The position numbers were made by a program, and so were the translations under genes. A stretch of 64,000 nt of DNA from Pseudomonadota bacterium (GTDB lineage Bacteria > Pseudomonadota > Gammaproteobacteria > Steroidobacterales > Woeseiaceae). How positions within the stretch are numbered: the stretch's first letter is position 1; every line of letters starts with the position of its first letter. The notes below the pieces were generated by a model, which worked only from the letters and a program-made list of their open reading frames with translations, was not told where the DNA came from and searched no databases. The stretch covers positions 1 through 64,000 of the forward strand of contig JACZWL010000009.1 in the NCBI GenBank assembly GCA_022572185.1, given 5' to 3'. Shown here piece after piece: positions 1 through 8,132 of this stretch.

Positions 1-1
1 G

Positions 2-1906
2 GGACATACTCTCGGCGAAATGGATTTCCCGTCCTTTCTAATCGACACGGTTGACGGTTTTTTCCTCAAAGCCACTCAATACATGGGCGTGCAACGCACG
101 GGCGGCAGCACATCTGTCAGGACCACCGGCATGATCGGCATGCGGATTGCAGGCGCAGCGACAAAATCCATTTTGACACAGGCCGCCGCGGACACCTGGC
201 AGATACCGCTGGAAGAGCTGCAAACAAAGAACAGTCATGTGTACCATGCGCCAAGCAACCGCTCCGCGCCTTATGCGGCATTCGCGGCACAGGCGGCGGA
301 ACTCTCCGTACCACCCAAACCGACGCTCAAGTCCGAGGAAGAATTTTCGATCATGGGGCGGTCCATGCCGCGCCTGGACGTGCCGGCGAAAGTCGACGGC
401 ACCGCCAGTTTCGGCATTGATGTAGTACTGCCCGGCATGAAATATGCGGCCGTGAAAGCAGCGCCAGTATTCGGGGATCGCATCAAGTCGGTGGACTCGG
501 CCTCCATACAAGACATGCCGGGTGTCAGGAAGGTCATCAACCTCGACGACGCTATTGTTGTCGTTGCCGACGGCTACTGGCAAGCCAAACAGGCTGTCGA
601 CAAGATCGCAGTCGAATACGAATCCGGCGGCAATGGGAGTGTCGAACAGAGCGATATTTTCAAACAATTCGCAGCCGACATGGATCGCGCGAATGAGAAC
701 GGTGATCAACAAACGGATTTTGCGATCGGCGATGCTGAAGCAGCGCTAAGCACATCCGGGAGAGTCATCGAGGCCGAATACCGGGTACCTTATCTTGCCC
801 ACGCCACGATGGAGCCGATGAACTGCACCGCCTGGCTGCATGACGGGGAATGCGAACTCTGGACCGGAACCCAAAACCCGTTTGGCTTTGCCAAGGAGGT
901 TGCCGACGCGATCGATATGGATGTCTCCAATGTTACCGTTCATAACCAGTATCTCGGTGGCGGGTTCGGGCGACGGTCCTTTTCAGATTACGCGATTCAG
1001 ACCGCGCGCGTGGCGTCGCAGGTACCCTATCCCGTTAAGCTGATCTGGTCGCGCGAAGAGGACATGCGCCACGACCACTACCGGCAGGCGAACATCAGCC
1101 GGTTCAAGGCGGCGCTGGATGATTCCGGCAAGCCGACGGCATGGATTAATCAGTTCGTTGACAAACATGACCCCGTTGAAGCGCCATACATTCCTTATGG
1201 CATCGAAAACCAGTTCATCCATTTCGTCGACAGCAAGACACATGTGCCCTGGGGAAACTGGCGGAGCGTGGATCACTCCCTGCATGGCTTTTTCACCGAG
1301 TCGTTTATCGATGAACTCGCCGTTGCCGCAGGCACGGATCCATACAAATTCCGCCATGACCTGCTTGCCGATGCACCGAGACACCGAGCGGTTCTCGATC
1401 TCGCCGCAGAAAAAGCAGGTTGGGGCGAAAGCCTGCCGGAAAACTGGGGCCGGGGGATCGCAATTCATAAATCATTCGGATCCATCGTGGCACAGGTCGT
1501 CGAAGTTGAAGTCAAAAACGGAAAGCCGCGGGCACATCGAGTTGTATGCGCCGTTGATGCGGGATACGCGTTCCATCCGGACGGCATGAAGGCACAAATG
1601 GAGAGCGGCAGTATTTACGGACTAACCGCCGCTCTTTACGGTGAAATATCTATCCATCGTGGCTCGGTTGCACAAAGCAATTTTCATGACTACCAGATGG
1701 TTCGAATGAACGAATCACCGGCCATCGAGACTTACATCATCAACAGCGGCGAGGCGATAGGCGGCGCAGGTGAGCCCGGCACGCCGGCAATCGCCCCTGC
1801 TCTCGCAAACGCGATCTACGATGCGGTTGGCATCCGCATACGTGAGCTACCGATCAAGAATCACGACCTCAGGGGCGAGGATCTCGAATCAAAGGACATT
1901 GCTTGA
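2..1906 (+). CDS. Molybdopterin-binding subunit of xanthine dehydrogenase/IorB family (5' end outside window)
   Basis: Large molybdenum-cofactor subunit of a periplasmic-type hydroxylase or aldehyde oxidoreductase, closest to the isoquinoline 1-oxidoreductase beta (IorB) group. The frame is open from base 2, upstream of the first ATG at 20, and IorB proteins usually have about 100 more residues, so the N-terminus (normally with a Tat signal) is missing. Visible motifs are RTGGSTSVR near the start, LGGGFGRRS in the middle (cofactor loop) and GGAGEPGTPAIAPA near the C-terminus, which holds the catalytic glutamate. Partner genes, expected to be a 2Fe-2S alpha subunit and a cytochrome c, would lie to the left if present. 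The substrate cannot be told from sequence. Family call firm. Confidence 0.88.
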   Translation, partial: GHTLGEMDFPSFLIDTVDGFFLKATQYMGVQRTGGSTSVRTTGMIGMRIAGAATKSILTQAAADTWQIPLEELQTKNSHVYHAPSNRSAPYAAFAAQAAELSVPPKPTLKSEEEFSIMGRSMPRLDVPAKVDGTASFGIDVVLPGMKYAAVKAAPVFGDRIKSVDSASIQDMPGVRKVINLDDAIVVVADGYWQAKQAVDKIAVEYESGGNGSVEQSDIFKQFAADMDRANENGDQQTDFAIGDAEAALSTSGRVIEAEYRVPYLAHATMEPMNCTAWLHDGECELWTGTQNPFGFAKEVADAIDMDVSNVTVHNQYLGGGFGRRSFSDYAIQTARVASQVPYPVKLIWSREEDMRHDHYRQANISRFKAALDDSGKPTAWINQFVDKHDPVEAPYIPYGIENQFIHFVDSKTHVPWGNWRSVDHSLHGFFTESFIDELAVAAGTDPYKFRHDLLADAPRHRAVLDLAAEKAGWGESLPENWGRGIAIHKSFGSIVAQVVEVEVKNGKPRAHRVVCAVDAGYAFHPDGMKAQMESGSIYGLTAALYGEISIHRGSVAQSNFHDYQMVRMNESPAIETYIINSGEAIGGAGEPGTPAIAPALANAIYDAVGIRIRELPIKNHDLRGEDLESKDIA

Positions 1907-2014
1907 CGTTAAACCAGCGCCGTAGGAGGCCTTTTTGGACAGGAAGACCTTATGTCGCGGAGCACTGGGATGTGCGTGAGCGACGAGGCCTGATCCCGAA
2001 ATAAAAGACGATCT

Positions 2015-2296
2015 TTAATCGCTGCGCTCGGTTACCTCCAGGAGGTGGTAACCGAATTTCGTTTTCACCGGTCCCTGAACGATACTGATCTCGGCACTGA
2101 AAACCACCTCATCAAACTCTTTAACCATCATGCCGGGACCGAACTCTCCAAGGTCACCGCCTTTCTGACCTGAAGGACAGGAGGAATGCTGCCTGGCCAG
2201 CTCCGCAAAATCGGCACCCGCGTCAATCTGATTCTTTAGGTCCTGACATAGCTCTTCCGTATCTACCAATATGTGTCGTGCCGATGCTGTGGCCAT
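2015..2296 (-). CDS. Parvulin-type peptidyl-prolyl cis-trans isomerase (PpiC-like)
   Basis: A single-domain parvulin of 93 aa, similar in size to E. coli PpiC. It begins SARHILV, contains the loop HSSCPSGQKGGDLG and ends FGYHLLEVTE, all standard parvulin blocks. With no signal peptide or membrane segment it should be a cytoplasmic foldase acting on Xaa-Pro bonds. The start ATG at 2296 has GGAG about eight bases upstream. It is transcribed against the preceding molybdenum hydroxylase gene and away from the cassette region, so it seems to be a single-gene unit. Confidence 0.88.
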   Translation of the reverse strand: MATASARHILVDTEELCQDLKNQIDAGADFAELARQHSSCPSGQKGGDLGEFGPGMMVKEFDEVVFSAEISIVQGPVKTKFGYHLLEVTERSD

Positions 2297-2601
2297 GCGT
2301 GCTGCTCCAAGTGCTATCCAATGCTGTCGGCATTATCCCGGAAAGAGAGGAAGAATTGGATCCAATTTCAAAAATAATCGGCCCCGTTGCCGAGCAGGCG
2401 CTGTCAAAACTCACAGAGGGATCGTCACTCTGCCCAGACCCGGGCGACGCCTGATAATCTCCCGTTGGACTGGCGTATAGTCTTCCACCAGTGCGATGGT
2501 TTTTCAGCCACTTAACCATGCCGACACAATTTATAAACCACTTTTGTCGGCAACAAACACGCCATTTTCGAGGCATAACTAATAGTTAGGCGCTAGAAAA
2601 T
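2297..2601. other. Intergenic stretch bordering the cassette region
   Basis: No convincing gene. It holds an inverted repeat TGCCGACA/TGTCGGCA (2519-2526 and 2545-2552), an RYYYAAC-like heptamer ACTTAAC (2510-2516), a 13-nt palindrome TAACTAATAGTTA, and a right-hand integron core GTTAGGC at 2585-2591 just before the first cassette gene. The spacing of these parts does not make a canonical attC, so this may be a degenerate recombination site at the left border. Confidence 0.4.
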
Positions 2602-2931
2602 ATGAGCAAAGTATTTTTTTGGATTCTGGCTGTCGCGACAATTGTTGGCGGCATCGCAGCAGTCAGTTACTTTCGTGATAAGTGGCGCGAGAAACAGCAA
2701 TGGGTCGTCGAGCATAAGGAAGTCAATAGCACTTGGTGGGAATCTTCCGAGCTGAAGCGGCATTATGAGGCAAAGGGCTATAAAGATTTCGCTTGGTCAA
2801 ATTTAGATCGAGTAGCCGAACGAATTATCGCAGGAAAGGAAATTGTCTACGAGCCCGATAAAGAGAAAAGAGTCAAATACAAGCTCGTTAATAGAAGCGG
2901 TCAGGTGCTAATGTGCCGTGCTGGCGCCTAA
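2602..2931 (+). CDS. Unknown small membrane-anchored protein in an integron cassette
   Basis: 109 aa, not recognised. Residues 4-24 form one hydrophobic segment followed by a basic stretch (RDKWREK), so a short N-terminal anchor with the rest exposed is likely. The remainder is charged and rich in Lys, Glu and Trp. The gene begins 11 nt after a GTTAGGC core and its TAA stop lies inside the GCCTAAC left core of the attC at 2926-3030, the classic arrangement of a mobile gene cassette with almost no non-coding sequence. Base composition is more AT-rich than the flanking genes, which fits transfer. Function unknown. Confidence 0.72.
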   Translation: MSKVFFWILAVATIVGGIAAVSYFRDKWREKQQWVVEHKEVNSTWWESSELKRHYEAKGYKDFAWSNLDRVAERIIAGKEIVYEPDKEKRVKYKLVNRSGQVLMCRAGA

Positions 2932-3030
2932 CAATTCGCTGCACTGGCCGCCGGGCGTGATTGTCACGTATCTTGCGTTTGAAGCAACACAAGCGCCAAT
3001 CACTGGCGCCAGTGAGCTAAACCGTTAGAC
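2926..3030 (+). repeat. Integron attC recombination site
   Basis: All four attC boxes are visible: R'' GCCTAAC (2926-2932), L'' CACTGGC (2942-2948), L' GCCAGTG (3008-3014) and R' GTTAGAC (3024-3030). L''/L' are perfect complements and both R-L spacers are 9 nt. R''/R' are complementary except for one position. GCtg/aGC beside the L boxes leaves an unpaired base as in known attC folds. An inner pair GTGATTG/CAATCAC (2957-2963, 2997-3003) extends the hairpin. Recombination would fall between G3024 and T3025. Length 105 nt, within the known attC range. Confidence 0.85.
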
Positions 3031-3067
3031 GGTGCTGCAACTATTTTTCGCGCACCAGGAATTGAAT

Positions 3068-3724
3068 TTGGGTACGCTGTCCTACCAACAAGCGCGGCGA
3101 ACATATGATCGAATCGGGTCACTGCAAGACTCGCAACGATTCTACGAAGATCGCGCTACTGCGCTGGTCCTGCTGCACGGGGACTTTGGATCGGCGGAGT
3201 CCGTCTTTGAATTTGGTTGTGGAACCGGCCGTTTCGCACGACGCCTCCTCGAGAAATATCTGTCCGATACGGCGCACTACCGGGGAGTAGATATCAGCCC
3301 GACGATGGTTCAATTGGCTCAAGACCGCCTTTCGTCATACGCAACGCGGGCGGACGTGATCCTAACTGAGGGCGAACCTCCAACTGGCGAACCTGCCGGG
3401 TCCTGCGATCGCTTCGTGTCAAACTACGTATTTGACCTGCTTTCCCATGAGGACATCCGGACCGTGCTTCGTGAAGCCCATAGGATGCTTCGCCCTGGTG
3501 GTTTGCTTTGCCTGGCAGGCCTTACCAGCGGAACAGGGTTTACCTCGCGGATCGTGGCAAGCGTAATCGGCTGGGTTCAACCTAAATGTCCCGCGCTGGT
3601 TGGTGGTTGCCGTCCAGTCGACCTCCTGCCGTTGTTGCCGGAGTCACAATGGCAACTCCAGCACCACTTGAAGGTGGTGGCTTTCGGCTTGCCATCCGAA
3701 GTCGTGGTGGCAAAACGATGTTGA
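3068..3724 (+). CDS. Class I SAM-dependent methyltransferase (cassette-borne)
   Basis: Rossmann-fold methyltransferase of about 218 aa. The SAM-binding glycine motif is FEFGCGTGRFARRLL (motif I) and GVDISPTMV follows as the acidic strand-2 motif. SNYVFDLLS and the LRPGGLL motif complete the fold. The substrate cannot be inferred. The frame is open from GTG 3032, two bases after the attC core, but the family N-terminus (LSYQQARRTYDRIG) and an AGGA 7 nt upstream favour TTG 3068. It sits immediately downstream of the attC, so it is probably the next cassette. A matching right-end attC is degraded at best. Confidence 0.8.
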   Translation: MGTLSYQQARRTYDRIGSLQDSQRFYEDRATALVLLHGDFGSAESVFEFGCGTGRFARRLLEKYLSDTAHYRGVDISPTMVQLAQDRLSSYATRADVILTEGEPPTGEPAGSCDRFVSNYVFDLLSHEDIRTVLREAHRMLRPGGLLCLAGLTSGTGFTSRIVASVIGWVQPKCPALVGGCRPVDLLPLLPESQWQLQHHLKVVAFGLPSEVVVAKRC

Positions 3725-3731
3725 TTTAGCC

Positions 3732-3902
3732 GTCTAATTCCAATGCCGCGAGGGGAACATCGATCTACGGTCCTGTAGTTGAGTCTGAAGCTCCGATGGG
3801 CGACGTTGTTTTTTCCCGAGTTCGACCATGGTGGCCGATGCGTGCGCAATGCTATGGTAAGGAATTCCAGGCACTTGACACCAGTAGGCTAAAGCCTTAG
3901 GC
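3732..3902 (+). repeat. Possible degenerate attC remnant after the methyltransferase
   Basis: A GTCTAAT heptamer at 3732, seven bases after the methyltransferase stop, resembles an R'' core. CTTAGGC at 3896-3902 resembles R' but lacks the G of the crossover triplet. No paired L boxes with equal spacers were found between them, so this is at most a decayed site. Confidence 0.25.
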
Positions 3903-3925
3903 GTACCTTACGAGGCATTCTTGAA

Positions 3926-4207
3926 ATGAAAGCAATTTGGAAAAACGAAGTCATCGCTGAATCCGATGAAACCGTCGTTGTCGAGGGTAATCATTATTTT
4001 CCAATTAGCTCGGTACGACGCGAGTTTCTGACTTCAAGTGATAAAACCAGCTCTTGCCCCTGGAAAGGTACTGCGAACTATTACTCGCTAAAAGTAGCTG
4101 GCGCGATGAATCCGGATGCGGCGTGGTATTACGCCGACCCCAAAGACGCCGCGAAAGAGATCGCCGGGCGCGTCGCATTTTGGAACGGTGTTCAGGTCGT
4201 CAAATAG
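3926..4207 (+). CDS. DUF427 domain protein
   Basis: 93 aa, the usual length of a stand-alone DUF427 protein (nucleotidyl-transferase-like beta fold of unknown activity). The diagnostic blocks are the YFP motif in the first third, then CPWKGTANYYSL in the middle, then a C-terminal Tyr-rich segment (AAWYYADP). It is cytoplasmic with no signal. It lies on the same strand as the cassette genes and may belong to the same acquired block, although no intact attC follows it. Family assignment is firm, function is unknown. Confidence 0.85.
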   Translation: MKAIWKNEVIAESDETVVVEGNHYFPISSVRREFLTSSDKTSSCPWKGTANYYSLKVAGAMNPDAAWYYADPKDAAKEIAGRVAFWNGVQVVK

Positions 4208-4216
4208 TAGCCAGGA

Positions 4217-4247
4217 GCTTAACAGTAAGTAAATTTGGTGGTTAAGT
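4217..4247 (+). repeat. Paired integron-core-like heptamers GCTTAAC / GTTAAGT
   Basis: Two heptamers that fit RYYYAAC and GTTRRRY face each other across 17 nt, just after the DUF427 stop. At 31 nt the element is shorter than a functional attC (about 57 nt minimum) and has no L boxes. It may be a truncated attC or simply a weak hairpin. Confidence 0.25.
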
Positions 4248-4293
4248 TCTCATAGCAATCAGCGTAATCATACTCTGCTTCAAACATAAGACA

Positions 4294-4734
4294 ATGGTAG
4301 ACAAGTTCCTCGATGCCGCAATTCAGGAAGCCCGACAGGGACTTCGTGCCGGGGGAATTCCGATTGGGTCGGTATTGGTAATCGACGGCGAGATCGTTGG
4401 CCGGGGACACAACAAACGGATTCAACGTAGCAGTTCAGTGCTGCACGCGGAAATCGATTGTCTTGAAGATGCCGGACGACTGACCGCTGCAGAATATAAG
4501 CGCTCTGTTCTATACTCGACGCTATCGCCATGCGATATGTGCAGCGGTGCTGTCCTGCTGTATAAGATTCCGACTGTCGTTATTGGTGAGAATCGTACTT
4601 TTCAAGGTCCCGAGGATTACTTGCGATCACGCGGGGTTCAGTTGGAGATAGTGGATAGCTCAGAGTGCTTTAGACTCTTGCAGGACTTTATCCGGGAAAA
4701 TGTTTCTCTTTGGAATGAAGACATCGGTGAGTAA
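4294..4734 (+). CDS. Cytosine deaminase of the small fungal (Fcy1) type
   Basis: Zinc hydrolase of the CDA superfamily that would convert cytosine to uracil (pyrimidine salvage). The zinc and proton-shuttle motif is LHAEID, and SPCDMCSGAV supplies the two zinc cysteines. The C-terminus ends in a WNEDIGE motif nearly identical to the yeast Fcy1 ending, and the 146-aa length also matches that group rather than the 400-aa CodA amidohydrolase. Related guanine or tRNA adenosine deaminases lack this ending. It is translationally coupled (TAATG) to the following GNAT gene. The specific substrate is inferred from the fungal-like features. Confidence 0.82.
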   Translation: MVDKFLDAAIQEARQGLRAGGIPIGSVLVIDGEIVGRGHNKRIQRSSSVLHAEIDCLEDAGRLTAAEYKRSVLYSTLSPCDMCSGAVLLYKIPTVVIGENRTFQGPEDYLRSRGVQLEIVDSSECFRLLQDFIRENVSLWNEDIGE

Positions 4735-5207
4735 TGGTGGACTACAAAATAAGAGCAGCAACGGCCACAGACGGCGAAGCCATGTTGGCGTTGATGCCGC
4801 GATTATCGGCATTCGAAATCCCGGAATCCCGAACGCCGGAGCACCTGTGGCTGGATGACGCGAAATTGCTCCGCGAATGGATTTGTGGGGGCGCAGACGA
4901 TTGTTTCGTGCACATTGCGGAAGATGACGTCGGCGCTATTCTGGGACTGACACTGGTGCGTCTTCGTCCTGAACCATTAAGCCACGAGCCGAGCGCGCAT
5001 CTGGAAGCCATTGCCGTCGCGAAGGGTGCGGAAGGGAGGGGCATCGGTCAGGCCCTTTTGGGTGCCGCCGAGGAAAACGCGCATAAGCAGGGCGCGCAAA
5101 CAATGACCCTGCATGTGTTTTCCACAAATACACGCGCGCGGCAATTTTACGAACGATCCGGTTACGACGGCGAGGTGATCAGGTACATCAAGCCACTCGC
5201 CGATTAA
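4734..5207 (+). CDS. GNAT family N-acetyltransferase
   Basis: 157-aa acetyl-CoA-dependent acyltransferase. It starts IRAATATDGEAML (GNAT motif C region), has the acetyl-CoA loop GAEGRGIGQALL (R/Q-x-x-G-x-G/A type) near residue 105, and a C-terminal ARQFYERSGY motif B. The acceptor is unknown. The start codon overlaps the stop of the cytosine deaminase by one base, so the two are probably co-translated. No transmembrane segment. Confidence 0.88.
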   Translation: MVDYKIRAATATDGEAMLALMPRLSAFEIPESRTPEHLWLDDAKLLREWICGGADDCFVHIAEDDVGAILGLTLVRLRPEPLSHEPSAHLEAIAVAKGAEGRGIGQALLGAAEENAHKQGAQTMTLHVFSTNTRARQFYERSGYDGEVIRYIKPLAD

Positions 5208-5264
5208 GACACCAAGTGCCAGGAAGCCAGCCTGCGGTGCGTTTATCAAGTGAGGACGAAGCCC

Positions 5265-5675
5265 ATGACAATTCTATATCCAACATTTGCATTGGCCGGG
5301 TTAACTATGTTTTGTGTTTTTCGCATGGGAATCCTGAGGTTTTCTGCAGTTCGCCGAGGCGAGCTCGACCCTCGGTTCTATCGCCTGTACAGAGATTATG
5401 AAGAGCCGGAGTACTTGCGTGCCCTTTCCCGCCATATCGTAAACCTGCACGAGGCGCCGGTTCTTTTCTACGCAGTTTCGATAATCGCTTTTGTCACGGA
5501 GTCGGTGACGACGCTGCTCATTGTACTGGCCTGGACGTACGTGGCGTTTCGATATGCGCACAGTTACATACATCTGACGTCGAACAAAGTGCTTTATCGG
5601 TTTCGCTTGTTTGCGGTCAGCCAGATTGTGCTGCTTGTATTGTGGCTGCTTGTCCTGGTGGGTCTCCTGCGTTAA
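5265..5675 (+). CDS. MAPEG family membrane protein
   Basis: 136-aa integral membrane protein with four hydrophobic segments and the MAPEG signature in the middle: EYLRALSRHIVNLHEAPVLF followed later by RYAHSYIHLTSNKVLYR. The family covers eicosanoid/glutathione enzymes in eukaryotes and poorly known proteins in bacteria. ATG 5265 is chosen over an in-frame GTG at 5250 because GAGGA lies 8 nt before it. It sits in the same-strand series of small genes with short gaps on both sides. Confidence 0.85.
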   Translation: MTILYPTFALAGLTMFCVFRMGILRFSAVRRGELDPRFYRLYRDYEEPEYLRALSRHIVNLHEAPVLFYAVSIIAFVTESVTTLLIVLAWTYVAFRYAHSYIHLTSNKVLYRFRLFAVSQIVLLVLWLLVLVGLLR

Positions 5676-5690
5676 GGAGTCACGGTCCGC

Positions 5691-6266
5691 ATGACGACAG
5701 CCGATATTTTCGTCAGAAAAGCCGCGTCAGGGGACGCCGCTGATATCGTGAAACCCGGGGCCAAGACATTTCTTGCGGCTTACGGCGCCGACAACAAGCC
5801 GGAGCACATTGACGGAGCAAACCCGATCGGAATAAAGCGCATCCATGTCGATGCAAGCCATCAGGGGAGCGACATCTTTCTCGTCTATGACAAAGAATGT
5901 CCGGCCTGTGACCTTTATTGCAAGCTGGTCAGGATCCGCGAGTCGATCGGTAGTCTGATATTAGTCGATGCCAGGAATCCCAGTTCATTTATGGATGAGA
6001 TCACGGCCGCGGGGCTCGATATTGACCAGGGTATGGTACTCATCGTCGGAGATCGAATGTATTACGGTGCCGACGCCATACATACGCTTTCAATCATGGG
6101 AACGCGCTCAGGCGTCTTTAATCGACTGGCTTACTGGTGCTTTAAATCGCGAGCGGCATCGCGCATTGTCTATCCCCTACTTCGATCATGTCGCAACCTG
6201 TTGCTGAAAATCCTGCGAAAGACAAAAATCAATAATCTTGCGCTTGAGAACAATGATTACTTCTGA
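5691..6266 (+). CDS. DCC (DUF393) thiol-disulfide oxidoreductase-like protein with a GNAT-like N-terminal piece
   Basis: Residues about 60-180 form a DCC/DUF393 domain: FLVYDKECPACDLYC carries the D-x-x-CPxC redox motif, and a thioredoxin-like fold is expected. Residues 5-42 (IFVRKAASGDAADIV then FLAAYGADN) instead resemble the first strand and helix of a GNAT acetyltransferase, with nothing after it that could bind acetyl-CoA. This looks like a fusion of a truncated GNAT start to a DCC gene. The C-terminal tail is basic (KILRKTK). AAGGAG precedes the start at a somewhat long spacing. Confidence 0.78.
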   Translation: MTTADIFVRKAASGDAADIVKPGAKTFLAAYGADNKPEHIDGANPIGIKRIHVDASHQGSDIFLVYDKECPACDLYCKLVRIRESIGSLILVDARNPSSFMDEITAAGLDIDQGMVLIVGDRMYYGADAIHTLSIMGTRSGVFNRLAYWCFKSRAASRIVYPLLRSCRNLLLKILRKTKINNLALENNDYF

Positions 6267-6331
6267 CACATGGGTGCGTCTTCTCTGGCGCCGTAGGGCA
6301 GAGGTCATATAGCCTTAGGAGCTAGGAGACA

Positions 6332-6793
6332 ATGAGACACAAGATCGCATGCCTGGTCGCAATGTTTGTCCTGCCTGCCAGTGCCTCGCCTGACTCGATT
6401 TCGGATCTCGCCTGGTTGTCAGGCTGCTGGGCCGCAAGCAATCAGGAAGCGGGGTCCAGGGAACAATGGATGCCGCCGGCGGGTGGCACGATGCTTGGTG
6501 TGAATCGCACGGTACGAGACTCGAAGACTGTTGCCTTTGAGTTCATGCGGATTATCGAACGGGACGATGGTGGACTCGAGTTTATCGCCTCGCCGTCGGG
6601 GCAAGGCACGACAAGCTTTTTGATGGTAAGCGTCAATGATCGCGAAGTGATTTTCGAAAATCCCGATCATGACTTTCCGCAGCGGATTATCTACCGCCTG
6701 TTGTCAGATGAGGACTTGCTCGGCCGCATTGAAGGCACGATAAACGGCAAGGCGCGGGCAGTAGATTTTCCAATGAAGCGAACTGAGTGCTAA
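6332..6793 (+). CDS. DUF6265 family secreted protein
   Basis: 153 aa with an N-terminal signal peptide ending near PASASP, so periplasmic. The mature part follows the DUF6265 pattern: LAWLSGCWAA, EQWMPPAGGTMLG, and FENPDHDFPQRIIYR. This beta-barrel, lipocalin-like domain has no assigned activity. AGGAG lies just upstream of the ATG. The next gene, a ceramidase-like membrane protein, starts 18 nt later, so the pair is probably one transcript. Confidence 0.82.
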   Translation: MRHKIACLVAMFVLPASASPDSISDLAWLSGCWAASNQEAGSREQWMPPAGGTMLGVNRTVRDSKTVAFEFMRIIERDDGGLEFIASPSGQGTTSFLMVSVNDREVIFENPDHDFPQRIIYRLLSDEDLLGRIEGTINGKARAVDFPMKRTEC

Positions 6794-6810
6794 TCTGACC
6801 GGCCGATTTC

Positions 6811-7581
6811 GTGAGCGCCAGAACTATATTACTGATAGCACTGTCAGCGATCCTGATCGTCGCGGCTTTCTTCATCGATCCGATTCCTCAGGACCCTTCA
6901 TACCACGCGTTCGCAGATACGCGGTCATTGCTGGAAATTCCCAATTTCTGGAATGTGGTGTCGAATATTCCGTTCCTGATAATCGGTGGAGCCGGCCTTT
7001 ACCATGTGAGATCGAAGCATCATCCTGGCTTGTTGCCCGGCCTGTCTATGGCTTACCTCGTGTTTTTCTCCGGAATATTCCTGACGGGCATTGGCTCCGC
7101 TTACTACCACTACGCGCCGGATAATAACACTCTCGTTTGGGACCGCTTCCCGATGACGCTTGGATTCATGGGCTTCGTTGCGATCATAATTGGCGAGCAC
7201 ATCTCTCTGCCGGCTGCGAAGAGATTGTTGATTCCGTTGTTGATTGTGGGTGCAGGGTCTGTCGTTTACTGGGACATCACGGAAGCACAGGGCTCAGGGG
7301 ACCTTCGACCGTATGCGATTGTGCAGTTTCTGCCGATGTTGCTGATTCCTCTGATCCTTCTGATGTACCGTTCGGTATTTGACCGCGTGAACTTTTTCTG
7401 GCTCGTCATTGCCTTGTACGTGCTATCCAAGCTGTTTGAGCACTTCGATTATGATGTCTACGCATTCGGCGAACTTATCAGCGGGCATTCACTCAAACAT
7501 TTTGTAGCGGCAGTGGCGCCACTTGTTCTTCTTTATGGCTTCGACAGTCGGCGTCCCCGAAGCGGGGTTTCCTCAACATGA
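6811..7581 (+). CDS. Alkaline-ceramidase-like membrane hydrolase (CREST superfamily)
   Basis: 256 aa with about seven membrane segments. The metal-site motifs of the ceramidase family are visible: NFWNVVSNIPF in helix 1-2, GSAYYHYAPDNNTLVWDRFPM (conserved Ser, His, Asp) in the middle, and SGHSLKHFVAA near the end, giving the zinc histidines. Bacterial members are found in gammaproteobacteria and their lipid substrate is usually unproven. The start is GTG. It follows the DUF6265 gene closely and the two may act together on envelope lipid, which is inference. Confidence 0.83.
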   Translation: MSARTILLIALSAILIVAAFFIDPIPQDPSYHAFADTRSLLEIPNFWNVVSNIPFLIIGGAGLYHVRSKHHPGLLPGLSMAYLVFFSGIFLTGIGSAYYHYAPDNNTLVWDRFPMTLGFMGFVAIIIGEHISLPAAKRLLIPLLIVGAGSVVYWDITEAQGSGDLRPYAIVQFLPMLLIPLILLMYRSVFDRVNFFWLVIALYVLSKLFEHFDYDVYAFGELISGHSLKHFVAAVAPLVLLYGFDSRRPRSGVSST

Positions 7582-7706
7582 GACCAAGAGTCACCGCCGG
7601 GAAGAACATCGTGACGAAAGTGCCCGCACATGAGTACGAGGGCATAAATTGTTTTTTACCTTATCATCAATAGAGACATTCGAGACCAAGTCAGCGGAGG
7701 CCGGCT

Positions 7707-8132
7707 TTGCTATCAGAATTCCAGGGAAGCTGTCATTGCGGAGCGATAGGTTTTAGCTATCGAACCAGTATTGCACCTGAGCACTGGTCGATCAGGGCCT
7801 GCCAGTGCAGTTTCTGCAGGGCCCACGATGCCCCGAGCACATCGGACCCGGCCGGCTCGCTTGAGTTCACAGCCAGTGATCCGGATCTTCTGAACCGCTA
7901 CCGCTTTGGACTGCGAACAGCAGACTTTCTTCTCTGCCGTGAGTGCGGCATTTATATCGGAGCGTTGATAGAAACAGGCAAGGGACGATTCGGAATCATC
8001 AGTATGCACGCACTGGTCGAGGCTCCGGAGAATCTTGCCGCGACGGAACCCATAAGCTACGACTCCGAAGATATTGCCGAGCGGGTCTCCAGGCGGGAGG
8101 CGCGCTGGACACCTGTCAAAACGAATCTATAG
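7707..8132 (+). CDS. GFA family zinc-binding protein
   Basis: 141 aa, glutathione-dependent formaldehyde-activating (GFA/CENP-V) family. Zinc ligands are visible as SCHCGAI near residue 9, CQCSFC near 33-38 and LCRECGIY near 78. The reaction is unknown; the name reflects Gfa, whose enzymatic role is debated. The chosen start is TTG 7707, preceded by GGAGG at good spacing. The 3' end overlaps the convergent TPMT gene by six bases. Confidence 0.85.
   Translation: MLSEFQGSCHCGAIGFSYRTSIAPEHWSIRACQCSFCRAHDAPSTSDPAGSLEFTASDPDLLNRYRFGLRTADFLLCRECGIYIGALIETGKGRFGIISMHALVEAPENLAATEPISYDSEDIAERVSRREARWTPVKTNL

Noticed and set aside
38-712. Long minus-strand frame opposite the molybdenum hydroxylase gene
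   Set aside because: It is the antisense shadow of a GC-rich coding region with Cys/His/Arg-rich nonsense composition and no family motif.
4217-4247. Second attC site
   Set aside because: Both heptamers fit the core consensus, but 31 nt is too short and L boxes are absent, so it is kept only as a weak repeat.
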